Shown: piece by piece, positions 6,223 through 12,212 of the stretch
Numbering within the stretch: the stretch's first letter is position 1
Layout of the letters: each line of letters begins with the position of its first letter
Assembly: GCA_029288475.1 (NCBI GenBank)
Contig: JARIHA010000009.1
Span: 1-18,836 of the forward strand
DNA from: Candidatus Tayloriibacteriota bacterium
GTDB taxonomy: Bacteria > Patescibacteriota > Minisyncoccia > Phycocordibacterales > JARIHA01
Reading direction: 5' to 3'
DNA length: 18,836 nucleotides
Position numbers and translations under genes: made by a program
Notes under the pieces: generated by a model
Seen by the model: the letters and a program-made list of their open reading frames with translations, nothing else
Told to the model about the DNA's origin: nothing
Databases searched by the model: none

Positions 6223-6250
6223 AAGCGGGACTCTGCAGTCCCGCTTTTTT
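6223..6250 (+). terminator. Strong intrinsic terminator of the small-ORF cassette
   Basis: Perfect 10-bp stem AAGCGGGACT/AGTCCCGCTT (6223-6232, 6237-6246), 4-base loop CTGC, then four more T. The U-tract is only on the plus strand, so it terminates the cassette, not the secreted-protein gene converging from the right. Confidence 0.9.
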
Positions 6251-6267
6251 ACTGTATTTATTTTTCT

Positions 6268-6762
6268 CTAACACCCCATGGTCATATCGGTAACCCTCCC
6301 GGCTGTGCAAGTTATATATACGTCATCTGAACAATTAGAGGGATTGTTGACGTTACCATAAACTGCTTTTACTCCCGTCCATGAACATGCCGGTGCAGAT
6401 GTTGGTGCAGAGACGTTTGCATTCGTCTGCCAACTCGCATTCCCATTAACATCAGAGGTAAGCACTTTACCTTGCGCTTGATTACCATCTACCAACTTAA
6501 AATGAGCAGGAGCAGTAGGAGTACCTATGGTGACATTACCTGCAAAGAAGGAGTTTGCTGCTGCAGCAAAGGCATTTACCGCCAATCCTCCTGCTTTTGT
6601 CTGATCTACGCCTCCTTGATTAAGAGGAGCGGGTACATTGCCGTTAGGTGGTGTTTGGGTTGGAGCCTGCCATGCTGCAAAGAGCATGTTGGTTCCCAAG
6701 GTGAGGGCGAGAGCGAGGATAGTGATCTTGGAGGTGCGGATAAAATTTGATTTTAGTGACAT
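6268..6762 (-). CDS. Secreted protein of the CPR type with Trp/Pro-rich mature N-terminus
   Basis: A 164-residue exported protein. Residues 1-29 form a signal peptide (basic start, ILALALTLGTNMLFA core), likely cut after FAA or close to it. The mature part begins WQAPTQTPPNGNVPAPLNQG and continues with DQTKAGGLAVNAFAA and NVTIGTPTAPAHFKL, a layout that recurs in secreted proteins of Parcubacteria. A short C-terminal domain has four Cys (one in PACSW, then NCSDD, ITCTA and the terminal GC), possibly two disulfides. Function is unknown; a surface or pilus-associated role is a guess. A consensus TATAAT lies at 6809-6814, about 47 bases upstream. It converges on the small cassette, whose terminator ends 17 bases from this stop. 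Confidence 0.75.
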   Translation of the reverse strand: MSLKSNFIRTSKITILALALTLGTNMLFAAWQAPTQTPPNGNVPAPLNQGGVDQTKAGGLAVNAFAAAANSFFAGNVTIGTPTAPAHFKLVDGNQAQGKVLTSDVNGNASWQTNANVSAPTSAPACSWTGVKAVYGNVNNPSNCSDDVYITCTAGRVTDMTMGC

Positions 6763-6808
6763 AAAATAATGATAAAAATGGCTAATTAAACCCGCTTATA
6801 TTCGCTTC

Positions 6809-6814
6809 ATTATA
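6809..6814 (-). promoter_or_regulatory. Putative -10 box of the secreted-protein gene
   Basis: TATAAT on the minus strand, predicted +1 about 6802, leader about 40 bases. No clear -35 box. It overlaps the zone of the divergent promoter at 6833-6841. Confidence 0.4.
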
Positions 6815-6832
6815 TACCCAACCCGTCCTTCC

Positions 6833-6841
6833 TGCTATACT
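6833..6841 (+). promoter_or_regulatory. Extended -10 promoter TGCTATACT of the DUF1059 gene
   Basis: TG-C-TATACT on the plus strand, predicted +1 about 6848, 36 bases before the ATG at 6884. It is divergent to the secreted-protein gene. Confidence 0.5.
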
Positions 6842-6883
6842 TAGAGTGTGGGTATTATTATTTTAATCATAGTAAATTAAATT

Positions 6884-7096
6884 ATGAAGAAAATGACTTG
6901 TCGGGATATGGGAGGACCATGCGATGCGGCAATGACAGCTAATACACCTGATGAAATGATGGAAAAAGGAATGGAGCATGTAAGAAAAGCTCACCCCGAA
7001 ATGGTAGATGATATCGAAAACATGTCTGACGAGGATGGAAAGAAATGGAATGATGCATTTATGAAAAAATGGGCATCGACTCCTAATACAAAATAA
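6884..7096 (+). CDS. DUF1059 family small protein
   Basis: A 70-residue soluble protein. It begins MKKMTCRDMGGPCDAAMTA, which is the DUF1059 signature (two Cys in C-R-D-M-G-x-x-C-D), continues TPDEMMEKGMEHVRKAHPEM and ends in a charged helix. The paired cysteines may bind metal or be redox active; the family has no established function. The gene is alone between its extended -10 promoter and the bidirectional terminator at 7100-7142, so it is a single-gene unit. Start ATG 6884 fits the family N-terminus exactly; no Shine-Dalgarno site is visible. Confidence 0.9.
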   Translation: MKKMTCRDMGGPCDAAMTANTPDEMMEKGMEHVRKAHPEMVDDIENMSDEDGKKWNDAFMKKWASTPNTK

Positions 7097-7099
7097 TCT

Positions 7100-7142
7100 A
7101 AACAAAAAACACTTCCTTATTATGAGGAAGTGTTTTTTGTTT
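7100..7142. terminator. Bidirectional intrinsic terminator with 18-bp arms
   Basis: Two perfect 18-base arms (7100-7117 and 7125-7142) around a 7-base loop. The core is ACACTTCCT/AGGAAGTGT, flanked by A- and T-runs on both sides, so it works in either direction. It serves the convergent DUF1059 (+) and FAS1 (-) genes. Confidence 0.95.
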
Positions 7143-7160
7143 AGAAACCGATTCAATAAA

Positions 7161-7772
7161 CTATTTTGTAACCGGAGTCAAAACAGTGTCAATAATAAAC
7201 GTAACACCATTGCTTGAAATAATATCAGGAGTTTGCACTACTGCAACATTATTGATATTGATCTCTCCGCTCTTCGATTTATGAATAACGATGTTCTTGG
7301 CATCAAGAGTTCCGAGAATCTGACCATCATACAGATCAGCTGCCTTATAGCTACCATATACTACGTGATAACCTAAAATATCCACCAACTTCGCCTTATT
7401 CTCCGGCTTCAAAAGCATCGCCAATGTCCCAGCTGGCAACTTTGCGAAAGCCGCATCAGAAGGAGCGAAAACAGTGAAAGGACCCTTCCCTGCTAAAGCA
7501 ACATCAAGTCCGGCCGCCTTTACTGCTGCTACGAGCGTAGTGACATTATTTGCATTAGCAGCGTTCTGAACCAAGTTCTTGTCAGGAGTCATGTAAGCAC
7601 CTCCAACCAACACGCCCTTGGATGTTGTTTCCATTGCCATAGAAGTGTCTGACGGCATAGGTGCCATAGTGTCAGAATCTCCCTTCTGCATAGATGAATA
7701 AATCGCAACACCGCCGATAACCACGATCACCGCAACGACAATACCAATCAAAAGGTTTTTGTTATTATTCAT
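7161..7772 (-). CDS. Membrane-anchored fasciclin (FAS1) domain protein
   Basis: A 203-residue protein with a short N-terminal cytoplasmic tail, one uncleaved membrane helix (about residues 7-25, LLIGIVVAVIVVIGGVAIY), a Met/Ser-rich linker, then one FAS1 domain (about 65-203). Seen: NVTTLVAAVKAAGL, the H1 motif GPFTVFAPSDAAFAKLP, the YH motif GYHVVYG and the H2-like ending SSNGVTFIIDTVLTP. FAS1 domains mediate adhesion in many bacteria and eukaryotes; here the domain would face outward on a membrane stalk. It is not obviously in an operon with the Mg2+ ATPase, which ends 84 bases upstream of its start. Ligand unknown. Domain call secure. Confidence 0.93.
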   Translation of the reverse strand: MNNNKNLLIGIVVAVIVVIGGVAIYSSMQKGDSDTMAPMPSDTSMAMETTSKGVLVGGAYMTPDKNLVQNAANANNVTTLVAAVKAAGLDVALAGKGPFTVFAPSDAAFAKLPAGTLAMLLKPENKAKLVDILGYHVVYGSYKAADLYDGQILGTLDAKNIVIHKSKSGEININNVAVVQTPDIISSNGVTFIIDTVLTPVTK

Positions 7773-7856
7773 ATAAAATTAATTAGTCTCTCTTAATAAA
7801 CTCGACTCTTACTAGTCAGTATGTACCTTTTGTCACGGAACTACAAGGCAGACGAT

Positions 7857-10325
7857 CTATTCTTCCATTAAATATCCGAACTTTTTGTAGAAAAAAGGTT
7901 TTACAGCTTCAACAGTTACCATATACACAAAAGCGATTACAAGGATCCAAGGAATAAGTGTCCAAGGGAGAGATACAAAACCAAATAATGGCATAAGGTC
8001 ACCGAAGACGAAATATGCACCGACAACAATGACCCCAATCATGCTTGCCAAGACAATCTTACTTGGACGACTCTCAACGAAGGGTATTTTCTGGGTTCGC
8101 AGAACTGAAATGATCAAAGTTTGTGTAAGGAGGGATTCAAAGAACCATGCGGTTTGAAATCCTCCAGAATTCAAGTGAAAAATAAAGAACAACAGCCCAA
8201 AAGTAATGAAATCAAAACAGGAACTGAGAAGGCCGAAACAAACCATGAACCAACCAATAAATTTCACATTCAGCTTTCGAGGCTTCATGATCATATCAAT
8301 GTCGACATTGTCGACTGGAATCGTAAATTGCGAAGTATCATAAAGAAGGTTATCGAGAAGAACCTGCACAGGAAGCATCGGAAGAAAAGGAAAGAGGAAT
8401 GAAGCACCCGCCATCGAGAACATATTACCGAAGTTTGAGCTCAACTCCATCATTAAATATTTATGAATGTTCACAAAAATCTTTCTTCCTTCTATCACCC
8501 CTCTCACAAGGTCTACCAAGCTTTTCTTGAGCAAAACTAAATCAGCAGAATCCTTGGCTACATCAACAGCATTGTAAACAGAAACACCTACATCAGCCGC
8601 TCTAAGCGAAGGTGCATCATTAATACCGTCACCAAGATACCCCACCACGTGGCCATTCTTTCGAAGAGCGCGGATGATCCTTACTTTTTGATCCGGTGAA
8701 ACACGCGCAAAGATAGTTGTTTTTTCTACATGTATACGTAATGCTTCATCAGTAATTTTATCCAAGTCAGATCCCAAAAGTACGCCTTCCACTGCGAGCT
8801 CAATATCATTAGCAATCTTTTTTGTAAGTAACTCGTTGTCACCGGTCAAAATCTTTATCTTGATGCCGTGGTGTTCCAAGCTTTTTATGGTTTCTGAGAC
8901 AGTTTTCTTTGGCGGATCAAGAAAAGCAATAAATCCTGCAAATTCCATTTCACCTTCATCCTCCTTAGAATATCGTTCCTTTTCTCCCGTCAGTTTCTTA
9001 GTACTTATTGCGAGAACACGAAATCCTCCTTTGCTGAGCTCCTGATACTGCTTACCTATCATAAAGACAGTACTAGCATCCGTCTTTCTTTCAGCAGAAA
9101 AATAGGCACAAGAGCTAATAATCTCTTCAGGAGCACCCTTGGAAATAAGGATGCGTTCTTTCTCCTGCCCATGGCCTTTGTGATAATCTACGATAATAGA
9201 CTCTTTCTTGCGCCCATAATCGAAAGGAATTTCGTCTATCTTTTGATACTCAGTAACATCAAGTTCCCTATAATCTTCAATTGCGGTATCAAGAGGATTC
9301 TTAAAACTTCCGTTGTAATGACTACTGATATACGCATTTAGAAAAACATTCTCAGATGGGTTTCCTTCGCTATCAACGCATTTTACCAACACGATCCTGT
9401 CTTCCGTCAGTGTTCCTGTCTTGTCGGTACACAATATATCCATACTCCCGAAGTTCTGAATTGCTGAAAGTCTTTTTACAATCACTCCCCTGCGAGCCAT
9501 AACGACCGAACCTTTTGATAAGTTGATGGCAATGATCATCGGCAAAAGCTCCGGAGTAAGCCCCACTGCAAGCGCGGACGCAAAAAGAAAAGACTCGAGA
9601 ATATTATGCTTCAAAAAAGCGTTCGCAAAAAAAACCAGAATCACTAGGGTGAACGTAACTTTCATGAGAAGAAGACTGAACTCTTGAATACCTCGGTCAA
9701 AGTCACTCATCTCTTCCTTCTTTACCAATGACTCAGTAATTTTGCCGAACTTTGTAGACTTCCCCGTAGATACTACGAGTATTCGGCCATTACCAGTAAT
9801 AACACTGCACCCCATATAGACCACATCTTCCGGCATTTTTTCAACTGGAAAAGATTCCCCGGTAAGCGAAGACTCGTTTACGAAAAAATCTCGGGCATGA
9901 ATAACCTTGCCGTCGGCAGGGATAATATCTCCAGGAGAAAGCATGACCAAGTCCCCAGGCACTATTTCTGAAAGAGGAATTTCTTTTCGATTTCCATCAC
10001 GAACAACCAAGGTTGTTACTCTTACTCTATTTTTTAGAGTTTCTGCAGCTTTTTCAGAACGATAAGTGTTGAAAAAGTCCATCAGCACGCTGAGAAGTAT
10101 GATGATCACGATCAGGACAGAGCTGATCCAATCGTTAAAAAAAGCCGAGATCACAGCCGCAAATAAGAGGACGATAACAAGCGGGTTATTGAAACGAAGA
10201 AGAAAAAAAATAATCCCTGATAGTTTCGGCTTGGAAGCAACTTCATTGGCACCGTATTGCAAAAAACGCTTTTCAGCTTCAAGCTGAGTGAGACCCTTTA
10301 ATTGTAGAGCACTTTCAATAGACAT
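7857..10325 (-). CDS. mgtA: Mg2+-translocating P-type ATPase (P3B, MgtA/MgtB-like)
   Basis: An 822-residue P-type ATPase. Seen: N-terminal cation-ATPase domain (GLTQLEAEKRFLQYGANEV), actuator loop with TGES (155-158), the M4 motif ALAVGLTPELLPMI characteristic of MgtA-type pumps, phosphorylated Asp301 in CTDKTGTLTED, the nucleotide-binding KGAPEEI segment, the TGDN motif, the hinge GDGINDAP (565-572) and C-terminal helices with NFGNMFSMAGASFLFPFLPM and NLLYDTSQFTIPVDNVD, also MgtA-like. It imports Mg2+ (or Ni2+ in some homologues) using ATP. It is shorter than E. coli MgtA because the N-terminal extension is missing. An extended -10 box ends 11 bases before the ATG, giving a leader of only about 4 bases and no room for a regulatory leader like that of Salmonella mgtA. 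Confidence 0.93.
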   Translation of the reverse strand: MSIESALQLKGLTQLEAEKRFLQYGANEVASKPKLSGIIFFLLRFNNPLVIVLLFAAVISAFFNDWISSVLIVIIILLSVLMDFFNTYRSEKAAETLKNRVRVTTLVVRDGNRKEIPLSEIVPGDLVMLSPGDIIPADGKVIHARDFFVNESSLTGESFPVEKMPEDVVYMGCSVITGNGRILVVSTGKSTKFGKITESLVKKEEMSDFDRGIQEFSLLLMKVTFTLVILVFFANAFLKHNILESFLFASALAVGLTPELLPMIIAINLSKGSVVMARRGVIVKRLSAIQNFGSMDILCTDKTGTLTEDRIVLVKCVDSEGNPSENVFLNAYISSHYNGSFKNPLDTAIEDYRELDVTEYQKIDEIPFDYGRKKESIIVDYHKGHGQEKERILISKGAPEEIISSCAYFSAERKTDASTVFMIGKQYQELSKGGFRVLAISTKKLTGEKERYSKEDEGEMEFAGFIAFLDPPKKTVSETIKSLEHHGIKIKILTGDNELLTKKIANDIELAVEGVLLGSDLDKITDEALRIHVEKTTIFARVSPDQKVRIIRALRKNGHVVGYLGDGINDAPSLRAADVGVSVYNAVDVAKDSADLVLLKKSLVDLVRGVIEGRKIFVNIHKYLMMELSSNFGNMFSMAGASFLFPFLPMLPVQVLLDNLLYDTSQFTIPVDNVDIDMIMKPRKLNVKFIGWFMVCFGLLSSCFDFITFGLLFFIFHLNSGGFQTAWFFESLLTQTLIISVLRTQKIPFVESRPSKIVLASMIGVIVVGAYFVFGDLMPLFGFVSLPWTLIPWILVIAFVYMVTVEAVKPFFYKKFGYLMEE

Positions 10326-10336
10326 AGTATGGCGAA

Positions 10337-10345
10337 ATTATAACA
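10337..10345 (-). promoter_or_regulatory. Extended -10 promoter TGTTATAAT of the Mg2+ ATPase gene
   Basis: Perfect TG-T-TATAAT on the minus strand. Predicted +1 about 10330, five bases before the ATG at 10325, so the mRNA is nearly leaderless. Confidence 0.6.
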
Positions 10346-10367
10346 CAGTGGACGAGCGATTAAAAAG

Positions 10368-10397
10368 AAAAAACCTCCTTTTTTATGGAGGTTTTTT
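10368..10397. terminator. Intrinsic terminator after the DUF5666-like gene
   Basis: Arms AAAAAACCTCC (10368-10378) and GGAGGTTTTTT (10387-10397), 8-base loop. On the minus strand it ends in a T-run 19 bases past the DUF5666-like gene's stop and insulates the Mg2+ ATPase gene. It is symmetric, so it may also stop plus-strand transcripts. Confidence 0.88.
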
Positions 10398-10415
10398 CGT
10401 AATTCTTTTCAGTTT

Positions 10416-11057
10416 TTATCTCGACACATCCCTAATTATTGACGGTGTTACTGTGTAGAAATTATTTAAGGTTCCTTGAACTCTTACGATATCATTTGTC
10501 TGGATAGTATTCAGACCAATGGTGTTTCTTGCTGTATTCCACAGTACGGTACCAGAGCCAACATTTACTGTATAACTAATATTATTTGGTCCTGTTACAG
10601 TTAGCGTATTGCCATTAATAGCTGTTACCGGCCCCATCAAGAGTATTTGGGTCATCACTGGGACTGTTCCGCTCATAGTCAAATCACTTACTACCGTTGC
10701 GTTTATCATCAAGTTTTGATTAAGTGGCACTGTTCCAAGTACATTGACCAGATCCCCTACACGCATAGTGCTCAAGTTTGAATTAGTTCCTACAGGAGTC
10801 ATCTGCGTAGAAGATGTGGTATTGATAGTCCATGTTCCTCCCCAGCTTGAAACAGTCATCGTATTAGTCCCCACCGACTGAACCGTTCCCTGAAGCATTG
10901 CATTTCCGAGCACATCAACTGTAAGCTCCATGAGTGGATTCTGAGATGTTGATGTTGAAGTGGTCTGAGCGCTTACTATCCTTCCTCCAATTGGCAGCAT
11001 CACAGAGACAAGAAGAAGAGCAACAACGAGAACGTAAACTGCATATTTTTTTACCAT
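10416..11057 (-). CDS. Secreted DUF5666-like beta-repeat protein
   Basis: A 213-residue exported protein. I chose ATG 11057 (MVKKYAVYVLVVALLLVSVM), which gives a normal signal peptide with probable cleavage after IVSA before QTT; the in-frame ATG 13 codons upstream would add an odd soluble tail. After a Thr/Ser linker there are two copies of a beta-rich unit: LQGTVQSVGTNTMTVSSWGG...MRVGDLVNVLGTV, and MGPVTAINGNTLTVTGPNN...IQTNDIVRVQGTL. This matches the DUF5666 pattern (GxVxxVxxNxxTV...GDxVxVxG). Function unknown, probably cell-surface. GAGAAG upstream of the ATG could be a ribosome binding site. Confidence 0.75.
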   Translation of the reverse strand: MVKKYAVYVLVVALLLVSVMLPIGGRIVSAQTTSTSTSQNPLMELTVDVLGNAMLQGTVQSVGTNTMTVSSWGGTWTINTTSSTQMTPVGTNSNLSTMRVGDLVNVLGTVPLNQNLMINATVVSDLTMSGTVPVMTQILLMGPVTAINGNTLTVTGPNNISYTVNVGSGTVLWNTARNTIGLNTIQTNDIVRVQGTLNNFYTVTPSIIRDVSR

Positions 11058-11140
11058 AGTGACTTCTCTTGGCTTGTAAAATCCGACCTTTCCCAAAATT
11101 TCGACGCAGTTTTTTTACTTATCTTACATACCTTTCTCAA

Positions 11141-11386
11141 CTATTTCACCTTCTTCTTTTCCTCATCATCAGTAAGTTTGGAAAAATAATATCCAATGAT
11201 CACCACCACGACAGTTATCACTACAGCATAAATAAACTTGAGCAAAAGAGTATTCGTTCCAATAGGAACCAAATATTCTATGAGGCTATTTATGGCATTG
11301 TTCCACGCAAGGCCGGCAACCAATCCGAATGCTCCCAAAATATATCCAATCGTCCGATTTTTAATTTCCTGATGCAATCTTGCCAT
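11141..11386 (-). CDS. DUF5654 family small membrane protein
   Basis: An 81-residue protein. A short amphipathic start (MARLHQEIKNRTIGYI) precedes LGAFGLVAGLAWNNAINSLIEYL, then a second membrane helix (LLLKFIYAVVITVVVVIIGYYF) and a charged C-terminal tail (DDEEKKK). The GLAWNNAI motif is characteristic of DUF5654. The family is found in CPR bacteria and archaea and has no known function. The gene is divergent from ku with 38 bases between the start codons. An extended -10 box ends 7 bases before the ATG, so +1 coincides with its A and the mRNA is predicted leaderless. Confidence 0.85.
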   Translation of the reverse strand: MARLHQEIKNRTIGYILGAFGLVAGLAWNNAINSLIEYLVPIGTNTLLLKFIYAVVITVVVVIIGYYFSKLTDDEEKKKVK

Positions 11387-11389
11387 AAT
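11381..11389 (+). promoter_or_regulatory. Possible extended -10 box for the ku operon
   Basis: TG-C-CATAAT on the plus strand, 5 of 6 matches to the -10 consensus. Predicted +1 about 11396, giving a 29-base leader before ku. It overlaps the DUF5654 start codon on the other strand, so the two units may compete. Weak, but no better candidate is visible in the short gap. Confidence 0.3.
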
Positions 11390-11392
11390 GAA

Positions 11393-11401
11393 ATTATACC
11401 A
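11393..11401 (-). promoter_or_regulatory. Extended -10 promoter TGGTATAAT of the DUF5654 gene
   Basis: Perfect TG-G-TATAAT on the minus strand with exactly six bases between the box and the ATG at 11386, so the predicted +1 is the A of the start codon. Confidence 0.65.
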
Positions 11402-11424
11402 CTCTGATCCGCGTCACCGTAAGT

Positions 11425-12198
11425 ATGAAATCAATATGGTCAGGAACGTTGAGCTTTGGCCTCTTGAGCATTCCGGTCAAACTTTTTAGCGCGGCAAAAG
11501 AGCACACCCTTTCCTTTCACCTGCTCGACAAAAAAGATCACTGCCCCATCAGCTATAAGAAAGTATGCAAACTGGACGATCACCCCGTCGAGCAGAAAGA
11601 TATTGTGAAAGGATACGAATATGAAAAAAATCAATACGTCATCCTGGAAAAAGAAGATTTTAAAAAAGCCAATGCACGCAAGACTGGTACGATAGAAATA
11701 CTGAGCTTCGCTGACGTAAGCATGATCGACGAAAGATACTATTCAAAGCCTTACTTTATTATTCCTGAAGATAAATCAGTAAAAGCATATGCTCTCCTGC
11801 GCGATGCCATAAGAAGAACCGGTATGGCCGGGGTTGCCCGTTTTGTACTGCGGGAGAAAGAACACATTGCACTTATCAAGATCAACTCGGAACTTATGAC
11901 ACTCATTCAACTCCGCTATGAAGACGAACTGCTTGATCCGGAAGAATTTAAGATCCCAAAGACTGAATACTCAAAAAAGGAACTAGCAATGGCAATATCC
12001 CTGATTGAAAATTTGACCGAACCATTTACTCCATCAGAATACAAGGACACCTATACCAATGAACTGATGAATATCATTGAAGCGAAGGCAAAGGGGAAAA
12101 AAGTCGTCGCCGTCGGGCGCAAACCGGTCCCTACTCCACTTGATACAGAAAGCGTTCTTAAACTCCTTGAGGAAAGCATGAAAAAAACCAAACAATAA
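11425..12198 (+). CDS. ku: Ku protein, non-homologous end joining
   Basis: A 257-residue bacterial Ku. Homodimers form a ring that threads onto double-strand DNA ends and recruits LigD. Seen: the family N-terminus KSIWSGTLSFGLLSIPVKLFSA, then HCPISYKKVCKLDDHPVEQKDIVKGYEYEKNQYVILEKEDF, the bridge segment with YYSKPYFIIPEDKSVKAYALLRDAI, RTGMAGVARFVLREKEHIALI, and the C-terminal LTEPFTPSEYKDTYTNEL stretch. The basic tail after residue 220 (AKGKKVVAVGRKPVP) probably contributes DNA or LigD contact. Length is typical of minimal bacterial Ku. It is the first gene of an operon, with ligD 14 bases downstream. Repair by this route is uncommon in strongly reduced CPR genomes, but composition is like its neighbours and no mobile element is visible. 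Confidence 0.97.
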   Translation: MKSIWSGTLSFGLLSIPVKLFSAAKEHTLSFHLLDKKDHCPISYKKVCKLDDHPVEQKDIVKGYEYEKNQYVILEKEDFKKANARKTGTIEILSFADVSMIDERYYSKPYFIIPEDKSVKAYALLRDAIRRTGMAGVARFVLREKEHIALIKINSELMTLIQLRYEDELLDPEEFKIPKTEYSKKELAMAISLIENLTEPFTPSEYKDTYTNELMNIIEAKAKGKKVVAVGRKPVPTPLDTESVLKLLEESMKKTKQ

Positions 12199-12212
12199 GG
12201 AAAAGTACCGCA

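Noticed and set aside
5964..6250. tmRNA or another housekeeping RNA (RNase P, SRP) in the small cassette
   Set aside because: No tRNA-like ends, tag-peptide ORF, RNase P core motifs or SRP apical-loop motif could be found, and the 3' end is an ordinary terminator.
6863..7156. 97-codon minus-strand open frame rich in His/Phe/Cys
   Set aside because: It is the shadow of the DUF1059 gene and runs through the bidirectional terminator.
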